Assembly: GCA_030248295.1 (NCBI GenBank)
Contig: JASANH010000371.1
Coordinates: 1 to 64,000 of the forward strand
From: Mesodorylaimus sp. YZB2_4
Taxonomy: Eukaryota; Nematoda; Enoplea; Dorylaimida; Dorylaimidae
Length of the DNA: 64,000 bases
Reading direction: 5' to 3'
Position numbers and translations under genes: made by a program. The notes under the pieces are model-generated. The model was not told where the DNA came from. It did no database searches and saw only the letters and a program-made list of their open reading frames with translations. This document shows positions 30,511 through 41,463 of the stretch, piece by piece. The stretch's first letter is position 1. The number at the start of each line of letters is the position of its first letter.

Positions 30511-30899
30511 ACTACATTAGCTGCATTAACTCTTGAGTGGAGTGGACGGTCTGGGTTTCCTGCTGGTTGGAAGGTTAGTCTGGAAGAACAGCTGAGAAGA
30601 TTATGAAGTTTGTCGAAGATAGGAAAACAGCAGCATGAATAGGGGCAATAATATGCAGAATCTACAGTACAGCCTAATAGGTCATTTATCGCAGATCTAC
30701 ACGGTGGCTGCAACCCGCATCTGTTGATGAGGCTTCTTTCCTTGTTCGTTTTGTACCGCCCGGTATGACCCTGCCCGCGTGAATACTCCCATGTTCAGGC
30801 CTCTCGAGATGTAGAGCGAGCCTACAGTAGGTAGGGTCGATCTACTGTACCTCACAAGAGTAGCACTACCTCAGTGTAGGCCTAGTGTAGATCTAATCC

Positions 30900-31090
30900 T
30901 TATTGGTTCTGCTAGACTGCCCGTACGGCCTCGGGACCCACCCTCGGTTTGGCAGGTTCACGAGTTTGCCCACGTTGCACCATGGGTCACCCCTCCAGCT
31001 GCCTTCCTTCCTTTCATTGCTCTTCCCTTGGCTCGGTTCTACTCGAGTAGAGGTGTCCTCTCGTCAGCCAAATAAAGTGCTACCGTTATG
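30900..31090 (+). other. Sequence ending in AATAAA, possible LTR fragment
   Basis: A C/T-rich stretch with AATAAAGTGCTACCG at about 31070, resembling the U3-R end of an LTR. No partner LTR or open pol sequence is seen nearby. Confidence 0.2.
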
Positions 31091-31149
31091 AGCGTCTGTT
31101 TCGGTAGTGACCGGTGCGATGATTCAAACTTGAGTACGCGAGTAGGTAG

Positions 31150-31270
31150 ACCATGCTAGCAGGCGTAGGAGAGAGTGTGGCCGACTGTAGTCGGCGGGAC
31201 AAAAACTCCGACTGGAGGAAGGCAAGTCTCGCGACTATACCTGCCCCAAAAACATCAACCCTTACTGAAT
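31150..31270 (+). repeat. Dispersed repeat family Y, copy 3
   Basis: Contains GGCGTAGGAGAGAGTGTGG, GTCGGCGGGACAAAAACTCC, GGCAAGTCTCGCGACTATAC and AACATCAACCC; closest to copy 1 in its centre. Confidence 0.8.
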
Positions 31271-32737
31271 TGGTTAGGTATGGATAGGATTCCAGCGTCG
31301 CATTCCCTCGAGCTTGGTCAAGTTGTCGCTCACCACAGTATCTTGCATTACCAAATTAGTGGAAACAGCAGAAATTATGCACCTTGTGCTTGTGGGTGAG
31401 ACAGCACTGCGAAGTCCGAGGTGTCGGGAGAATCCTGGAGCTACAAGAACTGTTTTGACAAACCCTGCTGCATATTGTGTTGCATGGCCCTATAAAACCC
31501 TGCACTGATCACCACTTTGTCGCGTAGTCACGCGTGACCACGTAATCTGCAGCATGGAAGACCAGAGATGTCTTCCAATTGATCAGAGTCACCCGTCTCG
31601 CTTTCATGCCAGCATCTATCTACTTCATACGCCCTAGTAGTACCGCCTCACCTACAGTATATAGGCCGAGACGTGCCGAGAGTAAGGTCGATGCTATATG
31701 TTAAGATATCTGCTCAAATGAGGAATACTGCAAGAAATGGGGAAGGCATTGGACAACCCTTGGGTATAATGGAGCACAAACCAAGCATCCTCTACGGGAT
31801 CCTCAGGTCCCTTCAATGTGGTCGTTGAGTCGAGCATTGGGTACTAGGTGCAGTCGGGGTCGGATATCCTTGGGATCGGCTGGCACCCGATCGTTGCCAT
31901 TTGAGGAATCGAGGGGTCCGAGGGCGTGCTCATTCGAGCCTGCAGTCTCCACTTGCAGGGGATTGGTCATGAATAAGTTCAAGAAGACTGCTTGGGCTTG
32001 TCGACTTCAGAGGAGGAGGAAGAGCAGCAGGTTCTGGTACGGGATGCGCATGGCTGGGAGGGAAGGGGACGAGGCCTCGTTTGGCAGCGAGAAGTTACTG
32101 TACAAGTGAGGGGCGAGGAGAAAAACGAGGGCTCCTCCCCGTCGACGCCCCCTAGGCCCATTTTAGGACGGTAAGTGTGGCCAAGACGGGCGCCAGCCTG
32201 CACTTGATTCAATGCCTGATGTCCCTGTGTATGCACAAAAACGGCGCGTCTGGGCGTCGTCGGTCGCTAATCGTTTGGCGCCTACCCCCTACTTGGCTGG
32301 CGTGTCGCATTGTCTTGGCAGTCACTCCAGTTTGGCCTGGAACGAACACTCGACCGTCCCATACACGCATCGAGAATTGGACAAACACGGCCTCGCAGGC
32401 GGGAAAGGTTGCCCCCGAATGCCTACACCTGGATCAACGAGGCCAGTCCCTCGTCACGCCCCCCTGTATCCAATGCGACTCATCGTCCTCTTGGCCCTGC
32501 CACTCACTAGGCACAGTGTGAATCAGTACCCACAATTCTGATGCCATCCTCAGTTTGGTCAGAAATAGCACTCGGCTAACAGACAAATACCGTGTCCCAG
32601 ACAAGCAGTTTGGCATGCCCCGTGTCCTTTTGCTCACCCACCATCATCCCACTGTATGCGGGGACAGGTGACAATGCCATTTCCGTGGTTGGAGCTCCCA
32701 TCGTACCAACACTATCAACACTCAAATAGCTGAGGAC

Positions 32738-33425
32738 TTGTCAAACGTGTGTCGACTTGTGAGCCCTTGTGCGAGTTCACACTTCGTATGCTCGGCTGGC
32801 GGAATCGGCAGAGTGGAACAAGAATCGAAGCGTCTTCGATGTGGCTATCGGTTCACGAGCACGGCTAATGCATTGATCAAAGAGTTAGTAGACCGATTTA
32901 TCGTGGCAACCAATTCGACCAGGACGGCAATCTTCGAAGTGGAGCATGTTCACCTGGCAGTCGAAGACGAAATGAGCAAAGAGAGCATGAAAAGTGTGGC
33001 CAATTGGGATGACAACAAGCAAGGACTACGCATCGATCGTGGATCACGCGCTCGCTTGCATTTGGAAACGACAGCGAGCTCCGAAACTTCTCAAATTGGT
33101 CGTGCTCGTCTCGGAAGAAAACGATTCAACTCTGTTTGAGGACAAAACCGAAGGGCGTCGGGGATCGGAAATGCTGAAATCGCTGCCAATTTTCAGCTCA
33201 TGGTTTTCTTGCCAGCTGATGATTCCAAGGACGGTGAATATGGTGATGCACAACCTGACCGCCGATAGCTTCGTCAGTGCTGTGCTGGCTCGGTCAAATC
33301 CAACAAGGGTGCGGTCGGGATTGCTAAATTGGGTACATGTGGCAAGAGAAGCGGGCGAGGCCAGCGAGAAGAGGATGCGAAAGGGTTGTTTGCCAAAAAA
33401 GTATGCGAAAGGCGCAAGGATGTGA
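32738..33425 (+). pseudogene. Unassigned coding-like stretch with one apparent frameshift
   Basis: A frame open from before 32738 (with STANALIKELVDRF and IFEVEHVHLAVEDE) reads on to about 33020, after which the sequence makes better sense in the next frame (LLKLVVLVSEENDSTLFED) to 33425. A single extra base near 33015 would explain it. No domain is recognised. It could be a decayed gene, a gag remnant or chance. Confidence 0.25.
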
Positions 33426-33429
33426 CATA

Positions 33430-34040
33430 TTTGCAGTAGATATCGGGCGCGATAATCGAGCCAGTGTTGCACGACATCTATATCTGTCCTGAGCGACATA
33501 TTCCCCCACGCTTTCTCGCCTCTCCTGCATTGACGCGCAAGGACATGATACGAATATGCACTGATCCTGCTGGCTTATCAGCGCTACACCATATCTGTTT
33601 GTGACAACCCACGCTTCCTCTCCTCATCTGCATCGGAGTCGTTTTGCAGCCTTCTTTACCTTTGTCCTTCCAGCCAGTCCTACAAGGCATCGTAGGCCTT
33701 GTAAAAAAGATGGTGCTCATGATCAGCTGGTAAAAACCACCAAGGTCACGCTACAAAATTCAGAAGAGGACACTTCACGATTTCCTCTTTTCACAGAAAA
33801 CTTGAGCAATGAAATTGTAAGGGTACCTAGTATATAGGAAGTAAATGTTAGCTGAGAAGGTAACTTGGATAGAAAAGCCAGGGAGAGAATATGTAGCGAG
33901 GTCGGGAAGGTTAGACCACAGGAAAGGGTAGGTGTCGGGACTGCCAATGAGAGCTAGCGGAGATTGAGCGTGTTGGTAGGAGGCGTATCCATCGGCAGTG
34001 TGTGGATGAGAAGTAAATGAAGGACGTTTCGCCGCGGTCA
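33430..34040. other. Intergenic, nothing supported
   Basis: Short ORFs only. Confidence 0.4.
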
Positions 34041-34500
34041 TTCGGGCGCGAGGGCAGGGCGCGGTACCGTGCGCAACCATTTGGGCGCGGGGGCCAAGCG
34101 CAGTACCGTGTGGGACCGCGCCTGCGGAGGGGGGAGGGGGTATTTGTGCTGAGTACAGGGAAGGAGGGTTCAGGCTCTTCTTCGCCGCGGTCAGGCGCTT
34201 CGCGCGATTAGGCGCGGGGGCAGGGCGCGGTACCGTGCGGGACCGCGCCTGCGGGGGGGGGGGGGGGGGGGGGCATTTGCACTGATTGTGAGTACAGGGA
34301 AGGAGGGTTCAGGCTCTTCTTCGCCGCGGTCAGGCGCTTCTTCGCGCAATTGGGCGCCGGGGCGGGCGCGGTACCGTGCGGGACCGCGCCTGCGGAGGGG
34401 GGCATTTGCACTGAGTACAGGGAAGGAGGGTTCAGGCTCTTCTTCGCCGCGGTCAGGCGCTTCTTCGCGCAATTGGGCGCGGGGGCCATGCGCGGTACCT
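34040..34500 (+). repeat. GC-rich tandem repeat with long G tracts
   Basis: Three to four units of about 125-139 bases, recognisable by GGTACCGTGCGGGACCGCGC followed by CTGCGG and a G run, then GAGTACAGGGAAGGAGGGTT and TTCGCCGCGGTCAGGCGCTT. Anchors are at about 34103, 34230, 34369 and 34494. Unit length varies with the G run, which reaches 21 G at 34253-34273. ORFs across it on both strands are artefacts. Confidence 0.9.
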
Positions 34501-34647
34501 TGCGGTTACCGAGTTAGCACGTTGGTGGAAGTTTCTTAACAAACCTCTTTGACTTTTATGCGTCAAGTCAGACGTCAGAGCAACACATTTAACCCGACAT
34601 TTTCAAACACCGCACTGCATCGTCATCACCTGTCTTCACAAACCCCG

Positions 34648-35313
34648 TCAGTTCAGCTCGAAGCTGGACTTAGATTTTTGGTAGGCGGTCTCGCAGCGAT
34701 CGCAGAACAGCTGGCTGATGAGTTCGGCGAACTTGTCGTTGTTGGCGATGCGACGAAAGCAGCTCTGGCACGCGTAGCACTTGATGCGCCATTCGCCCGC
34801 CTGGCTGTCCCGCTGCTCGACGGACGGGACCGAGCCCTTGCACTTAATAGACTTGTTCACCGCCTTCTTCAGATGGCACCGCGTGCAGTAGGTCTTGCCC
34901 TCGTGCGCAGCCCACTGCTCTTTCTCCTCCTGCAGAACCTAAAACCGAGCCCGCTTCCAGCAACCCAGCATCCAAACGGGAAACAAGCACACTCACCTTG
35001 TCGAATTGGTCGCACTTGAAGCAGGTCAAGTGGAAGGACATGCGGTTCTTGTCCACGGGCACGGACTTGACATCGGACGCCGGGCAAGTGTCGCTCGATC
35101 CAGTCTCGCCAGAAGCGATGCCTTCTTCGATGCTTTGCCGTTCGTCGCTGGCGGGTGAAGCCATATCACCTTCTGAATCGGACTTCTCGTAGGGGCTCGG
35201 GCCCTGAGCATCAGGATCAGAGTCATCTTCGCCGTTCTCCGATTCATAATTCTCGATCTTGAATCCAAACTTCCCGTTGGGGTTCTTGCAAAACCGACCA
35301 CACATGCACCATG
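34648..35313 (-). CDS. LIM-like zinc-finger protein, two C-terminal exons
   Basis: Minus-strand exons 35313-34997 and 34938-34648 join in phase 0. The first exon holds an acidic Ser/Asp/Glu-rich linker and then FHLTCFKCDQFDK; the second continues VLQEEKEQW, GKTYCTRCHLKK, WRIKCYACQSCFRRI and FCDRCETAY before the stop. These resemble the second zinc modules of two LIM domains (HxxCxxC...CxxC), but the first Cys pair of each is not evident, so the domains are degenerate or differently built. The frame stays open to about 35387 and a further 5' exon with the ATG is likely at 35651-35500 (minus). That part is Cys-rich too and unresolved. Role unknown. Confidence 0.55.
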
Positions 35314-35651
35314 CTGCAAGGAAGACGACTGAGCACAGTTTGTTCGCGGGTTTTTGATTGCGAGATTTAGCCTTCAATCCGCACTAACAAAACCCGTGAT
35401 GGCGAAGCATTTGTCCCACAGAATGGAGCTGAGATAGAGACGTTTCCTACACATTCACGTTTGGACTTATGGTGACAATCGACGCCCGCGCCATTTTCTT
35501 GAACAGGAGCTGAAACGGCTGCACAGAAGGGAGCAGAGCGCACATAATAAGACAAATTTAGGGTGATAGAAAGGGCGATAGTTTCTGGCTTTACACTTCG
35601 TGCGCTAACATACTGCTTCATCACCATTCTCGTTTTAGACTGCGCTACCAT

Positions 35652-36740
35652 TTTAGTAAAATTCTTGTCTCCAGTTTTTTGAAAATCAACTGCACGGAGT
35701 TAGCAGCTGGGAACCGCTAATGCTTGCAGCCCTGGACTAGGTTGATTTCCAGCATGAAGCCAGTTTGAGATCGGTCTCCAAAGCTCGCGATTCACCGCAC
35801 CAGCCACTTATTGGCCACGGCTTTTACTGGCCTGCGTGCCCCCAAGCCATTGATGCATATGCTCCTTGCGTGAAAGTGTAAAGTCAGCCTATCTTTTGCG
35901 CAATTGCATTCAAAGCATTGTTTTAAATCCTTTTAAAACGGTTTTTCAAACAATAGCGTTTGTTTCACCTTGTATTGATTGCAGATGATGCAATCGGCAA
36001 GCTGTTCCTTCATTCAAAAGTTGGCAGACTCCTTGACCGTGGATTGGCAATGTGAGTTTTATCTCTACTTTGCATCTACCGCACATTGGCAAAGATCGAA
36101 TTTCTCTGACACGAGAGTCCAAGGTTGACTCAACGGATTCTCATCAAAGATTGATCGCATGGTGTCTGCACTAAAAGTGCCTTTAGCCATCTCATCATTC
36201 AAGTGCATTATTTTGTGACCTTTGGCACTCGATATGTTGTTATCACGTGCACACCACTGATTGCCTGCTCTGCCCTTTGCATCCTATGAATAACATAAAC
36301 CGTCAGTGATCGATAAACAGTACTGTTCGCTGAGCTGCTTTATGACCTCTGTCAGTAAAGACCAGTCACATCGCGTGGTCATTGCACAGTAATAAACTTT
36401 AGTTTCAGCAATTTTGTTCACTAAGCCGTATCAAAGGTCTCAAATGAAAATCCTATTTCCAATCTCGATGAACACCAAAGCAAAACTCTCGAGGTCATGT
36501 TGAACCCGTTCCAATACCGTCCAAGGTAAATGGCCGTGAAATTTGTCCGCCTTTTCAATAACCTTATCATTAATCAAACTATGACTGCAAGAATGTCCTC
36601 GCTGGTAACACTGGCGCGTCGTCTCGTGTCCTTCAGTAACTTTTATGAATGACATAAAAACCGACGCTGGCGCCGCGCCTTCTGCCCAACCTTCTTTGAC
36701 TGTCCCCTAACTGCTTTTTCGTTGCTAGAATTTGGCAATG
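35652..36740. other. Intergenic, nothing supported
   Basis: No ORF with domain, composition or splice support. Confidence 0.45.
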
Positions 36741-36741
36741 A

Positions 36742-36766
36742 CATTGGCCAATGCACCCTATATAAA
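36742..36766 (+). promoter_or_regulatory. CCAAT/TATA promoter of the 8-Cys secreted protein
   Basis: The palindrome ATTGGCCAAT (36742-36751) is followed by TATATAAA at 36759-36766. A start near 36790 would be followed by a 5' UTR intron from a GTAAGT donor near 36845 to the tttcag acceptor at 36955. Confidence 0.65.
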
Positions 36767-36965
36767 CAAATCCTCCACTTTTCGAATCTCAGTGACGAGA
36801 TTCGATTTGGCCTCAAGTTAGGAACTCTGCGACTGCTCTCATTTGGTAAGTCTTGGGTATACCATGGTCTGACGCCAGTGGTACATAGAGCACTACAGGG
36901 GTGTCTCCTTAGCCCACCTAAGCAGATCGCTTGCAGTGGTAAATTTCGTTTCAGAACTATCGATC

Positions 36966-37259
36966 ATGAAAAACATCATCTTCATCGTTTTGCTTCTGAC
37001 CATTTTGTCGATGGAAGCTCGAGCAAAGAAGAAGCAATGCTTGGTGCGAGCTGGAACGCGGGAGCGTCATGTGAACGCAAGTTGCGAGATCTGCTGGGCC
37101 CACCCTGAATTTAAGATTTGTCGTCAGAATGGCGAATTCGCCACTGGAGTCTGCCCGCCTGGAACGGTATGCGAGGAAGAGAACTGTCAGACGACGTGCC
37201 AGCCAGTCGGAGGTCCCGTCCCCACAGTAATCTATGAAATAGACAAAAAAGAGAACTAG
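36966..37259 (+). CDS. Small secreted 8-Cys protein (97 aa)
   Basis: The ATG at 36966 follows a probable 5' UTR intron acceptor and opens a signal peptide (KNIIFIVLLLTILSMEARA). The mature part is about 77 residues with eight Cys spaced C-x14-C-x2-C-x9-C-x10-C-x5-C-x5-C-x3-C, so four disulphides are possible. Landmarks are CEICWAHPEFKIC and GVCPPGTVCEEENC. The Pro-Gly-x-x-Cys element recalls chitin-binding and other small extracellular Cys modules, but the pattern is not diagnostic. It shows no relation to secreted proteins A and B. TATA and CCAAT boxes upstream support a real gene. Confidence 0.7.
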   Translation: MKNIIFIVLLLTILSMEARAKKKQCLVRAGTRERHVNASCEICWAHPEFKICRQNGEFATGVCPPGTVCEEENCQTTCQPVGGPVPTVIYEIDKKEN

Positions 37260-37808
37260 GCTCGTTTAGTTGACTTTTCTTGTTTTTCCACGTTTCATAA
37301 CTAAATTGTCAAGTTCTCCTATGGATTTTGATATAATGCCTGCACTGTGGTTTAATACGTGGCCCTATTTCTATTTGTTTGCAATGACCTCATTGAAGAC
37401 AACATACATTGTCGGAACAGCCTAGAAGTTTATTAGAGCATCGCGCGCTGTCAGTTCGATTATGTTCCGTGCAGTCTCACACAAATGACGTAAAACACGA
37501 GATTCATTGCACCAAATCGTGTACTTGCAGATAATGCATCTGACAATGAGATTGAGAACATGATCCATGCCCTAGCGCTGCACGTAGGTATGATCGTTCA
37601 TTGGAGTAGGAGTACGAGCTGACGTTACAGTTGCTGGCAGGCACTGAACCGCCTCACGATCGAAAGGTGGGTTCCACAAAAAGATGTTACCGCCTTTACA
37701 TGTCGCCTGCCGTTATGAGACATCTTTTCATTTAAAAAAGTGGTTGACATGAGGCTCATATCGACATGAGGACACATAGTTTAATATGGCACAACACACG
37801 GCATGATC
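37260..37808. other. Intergenic between convergent genes
   Basis: 3' flanks of the 8-Cys protein (+) and GPCR 2 (-). A minus-strand AATAAA at 37430-37435 could serve GPCR 2. Confidence 0.45.
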
Positions 37809-38987
37809 TTAGACAATCAAGGCCGACCCCGTTCTCGATACCACTGCAGAGACGTCCCTGGACGGATCGCGGGCTGTCACTGCACCTGAATTTTTTGAGA
37901 GTCCACTTGGACTGACAGCCAAAAGAAACTGCGCTGGCTTATTATCACCGAGCACCCCTCGTTTCAGGCCCGATGGCAATACTTTACGCAGCATTCTTCG
38001 AAATCTCTTATCGATCGCAATGAGTGCATAAATGTCCACGATAGATACCAGTTGCAAGGTCGCGTCTAAAAGGGGCGCCATCAAAAGCCCGCCGCAATTG
38101 AGAAAATTGGGGTTAGCGTAGACAAGAGCATAAAATATGATCAGAAACGCTGTCCCAGCACAGGTCAAGATCGATTGACTAACGGTCAATAGGACCAGCG
38201 TCTTCTCCCTACGACGTCTCTGTTGCACCTTCTCATCATCAGAAGGTGTCAAACCCCCCAGTAGAATTGTACGCCTTCGATACAAGCTAATTATGAAGAT
38301 ATTACACGTAATCAGAGCCAGTAAAGCTGATATTCGAATAGCATCTCTCAAATGAGCCAAGAAAACTGCTCCCGCCGAGTTCATATATTCGAAATCATTG
38401 ATTGCTCGATATAAGACCAGTTCGTAATTTGAACTATCCAAATAAGGTACTCGCACAACTCGGAATCGAAATGCGTCAAATACGCTGCTAATTAGTCCTA
38501 CAAACAGACTTGTAACCAGTGATAACACGTGATATCGTCTGTGCCTCATACGCTTGTACAGAAACGGCTTCCACAAGGCCACTAACCTGTCGCCGGACAT
38601 GCAAAGCGATAGGAGAAGAGTAGTAGTCAGGACGCCATTCAATAAAGGGAAAGACACGTGAGCAGCGTAAACCATAAGCCACCAATTCCTCATGTACCAA
38701 ACAGAACCTTGGCCATTCTTCTCAATACCAGACCACCATCGAAAAGTTAATGAAAACAGTGTGAATGCAATGATTTCAAATGCTTCGCTTAAAGTGACAA
38801 AAATTTGATAGGCGTACGTCGATTCTGTTTTTGTTTGCTTATAAAAAGCGAGTAGACATAAACCATGTCCGAAGAGACCAAATATGAAGTAAATTGGTGA
38901 TATGATATAATAGCTGAAAAAATAGGCGTTTTCTTTATGAGTCCAGAATTCAGTCGACACATTGCACGACACGTTCGGCGGATCCAT
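37809..38987 (-). CDS. Rhodopsin-type GPCR 2, single exon (392 aa)
   Basis: An intact single-exon ORF on the minus strand with seven hydrophobic segments. The N-terminus has Asn glycosylation sites (NVSCNVS). TM1 is ISPIYFIFGLFGHGLCLLAF; TM3 ends CMSGDRLVALWKP (DRL in place of DRY). A long third intracellular loop carries a basic cluster (QQRRRREKTL), and TM7 reads SIVDIYALIAI in place of NPxxY. The C-tail is Ser/Thr-rich, suited to kinase and arrestin regulation. It is a paralogue of GPCR 1 and is 41 residues longer, mainly in the tail. Ligand unknown; a neuropeptide-like receptor is a reasonable guess from the family style only. Confidence 0.9.
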   Translation of the reverse strand: MDPPNVSCNVSTEFWTHKENAYFFSYYIISPIYFIFGLFGHGLCLLAFYKQTKTESTYAYQIFVTLSEAFEIIAFTLFSLTFRWWSGIEKNGQGSVWYMRNWWLMVYAAHVSFPLLNGVLTTTLLLSLCMSGDRLVALWKPFLYKRMRHRRYHVLSLVTSLFVGLISSVFDAFRFRVVRVPYLDSSNYELVLYRAINDFEYMNSAGAVFLAHLRDAIRISALLALITCNIFIISLYRRRTILLGGLTPSDDEKVQQRRRREKTLVLLTVSQSILTCAGTAFLIIFYALVYANPNFLNCGGLLMAPLLDATLQLVSIVDIYALIAIDKRFRRMLRKVLPSGLKRGVLGDNKPAQFLLAVSPSGLSKNSGAVTARDPSRDVSAVVSRTGSALIV

Positions 38988-40161
38988 TATTCAGGTTACC
39001 CAAGAACTGTCCGAACAAACATCTGCATGGCGTTCACACTTTCACACTTTCGTTTTGATCGAAACTCCTTTCGTATGACCAATCAAGGACTAGGATTAGG
39101 TGGCACAGCTGTCACTCAAAGTTCAATTTCACAGAGAGCAATCATCGCTTTGACAATTTCAAGTTTGATTGAAATAAATATAAACGGGCGTAGAATCATT
39201 GATCATAGCAAGCCGACCTGCTCTCATCGTTGTCGCAGGGTGCCGTAAAAACAGAGACGTTTTTTCATGAGCTTGTCAGTACGACGCCAACTCCGGAATA
39301 CCGAAGGAAAAGAAAAATGAGGCAAAGTCGACCAGTCTACTAACACGCATCACACCATGGGAACGAGCACGGCAGCTTCTATCGATCACTGGTAGTCAAG
39401 TTGGTCCATAGCATCACGAGGTGGAAGACAAACGAGACAGTGATACCACCGTGTCTTAAGCTGCTAGACAAATAGACTCTGCACATCTGGTCTGGCATAC
39501 GCAATTCATTTGTCAGCCATTGTCTTAGCCAATGAAGAAGTTGGTTTTTGAATTCGAAGTAAAAACCTCAAATTTAATGCCAGAACAAAGTCCAGCTTTT
39601 GCTCATAAAAGGCATTAATTATTTGTTTTTGTAACTTATCGATTTTCTCTGAGCTGCAGCCGGAGCTGAAGGCGGAAGGAAAAGGCGCTATGGCTTTTTT
39701 CTAATTTGTGTGAACAGCAATGAATTGCTCTCGTAAGAAAAAAGCGGACATGTGAGCGTCTAAAATGTCCCAGCGTAAGGGAGTATGAAAACATTTTTAA
39801 CATGAAATTTTAGTGGGTAATAAATTTTTATAGCACGCGTGACAGTGTGCGAGAAACGTTGCGCAAATTACAAATTAGTGCATGCTTCCCCAGACGTCCT
39901 GTGCTTGGCATTCTGATCATCACTTCCCACGACCAAGTTAATAACTTGGCATGAAATGAGAGCTGATGAGAGACAAGCCAAAAAATAGTTTGAGCTCTTT
40001 TTCCAGTGTCTTGAGCAAGAATATGAGCAGAGGGCAATTAGAGTGCTTGAATAAACAAAGACTTGCTCTTGGTGCCCGTGCTAATTAGTCCCTTTGCAAA
40101 GTACCCCTTCTATGTACCGTATAGATCCTCCAATGGTTCAAGGGCAAGTACACATGGGAAG
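38988..40161. other. Intergenic between divergent GPCR genes
   Basis: No supported ORF. 5' flank of GPCR 2 on the left and of GPCR 3 on the right. Confidence 0.45.
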
Positions 40162-40170
40162 TTTATAAAG
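40162..40170 (+). promoter_or_regulatory. TATA box of GPCR 3
   Basis: TTTATAAAG, 54-62 bases upstream of the ATG at 40224. Confidence 0.65.
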
Positions 40171-40223
40171 GCAGCCAAGAAAACAGTCTCCAATTCGCCC
40201 GCTCTAATGCTAACCCTAGTAGT

Positions 40224-41463
40224 ATGGAGGAGTTAAACTCTACCACTGTTCCTTTAGACTTTTTGCCCACCTATGTTCGCATCACTGAGTTGGTTTTGGT
40301 TGGTGTGGTTCAGGGTGTGTTTGGAGCGCTGGGCAATGCGCTTGTGGTGGTGGCCGTCTACACCCACAAGCAAATGCATAATACGCTAAATTGGTTGATC
40401 GCCAGCATGTCAGTCAGTGATTTCATGTTCATATTCGTATTCAACTGGCTCCTATTCCAGCAATCCTTGATAACTGGTGCACCACCATTTTTTGACGAGA
40501 GGTCGTGTTCTGTTTTAATCTTTTTCGACTTTGCATTTTCGTGGTTAGCCGGTTTTCATTTAGTGGCCATATCAGTGAACAGATGTGTGGCTGTATGGGC
40601 CCCCGTCCTTCACCATACTGTTTACAGCCCCATCGGCCTCAAGTTGAGTATATGTATTTGTTTAGTCGTGGCTTTCGCCTGTATTGCATGGGTTCTGTGG
40701 CCAGAAGGTGCTGTGTTCTTCGGACAATGCGTACCAGTTGCATTTCTGACCAAGTATAAATCCCTCAGCTGCATAAATTTTTTAGCTGAAACTTCTATTA
40801 TTTTCATATCGGGATTTCTGTTTTTCATTCGCGTTTGGCTTAGTCGACGGCAGGTGACTGCCCTGACGTGGACAGGCGACATCTCCTCCAGCCTTGAGCA
40901 GAACAGAGATGCAAGTGGTCAAGATGATCTCAATGCCCTTGCTAATCAACATGGTGGCAGTAGGTGAGGTTCGTGCTTTATATAGCGTTGCACTACACCT
41001 AGAAAAAGGCAGCATAACGTTCGGAGTGTTTATTAATCCTTGGGTACATACGTAGCTTTCCAGTGTTTGTTAGGGGTGCTTATTGCTGTCATTGTCAGCA
41101 CTAGGGTGTGCTATCACAAAGAACATAAGGCGCCAGATCATCTACATAGGAAGCAATGCAAAGTCATAAGTAGTTTACAGTACGTATTTGGAAGCCCGAG
41201 AGGCTTTCAGTACTATCATTAGCGCTTCAGTTCGAAGCATTATCTTTTCTAAAGGCTGCTTTCACGGTTTTCTTTCAGGTTTCTGGTTTATGGTCATGAA
41301 CTTCGACATACCCGTTTTCAAGAATCAAATAGTTCGTTTGGTGGCCAATGTTACGGGTGCTTTTTACTATAGCCTCAATACGATACAGTATCATATGTCG
41401 TCTGCAATAAGCAATACCGCCGGCCTCTGGCTAATGTTGTGTACCGAAGGCGTAAAGTGCTGA
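40224..41463 (+). CDS. Rhodopsin-type GPCR 3, multi-exon, middle unresolved
   Basis: Exon 1 (40224 to about 40963, GTGAGG donor) encodes TM1-TM5: GALGNALVVVAVYT (TM1, with the conserved GN), the N-x(8)-SD TM2 pattern (NWLIASMSVSDFM), a TM3 end VNRCVAVWAP (NRC instead of DRY), TM4, and TM5 (IIFISGFLFFIRVWLSRRQ). The last exon, 41279-41463, has a strong tttcag acceptor and encodes a TM7-like segment with LNTIQY in the place of NPxxY. TM6 probably comes from 41055-41170 (LLGVLIAVIVSTRVCY), but I could not find donors and acceptors that satisfy all phases. The middle may have unusual splicing or the gene may be decaying. It is not closely related to GPCRs 1 and 2. Confidence 0.65.

Noticed and set aside
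34191-34489. Minus-strand Pro/Arg-rich ORFs
   Set aside because: Products of the GC-rich tandem repeat and its G tracts.
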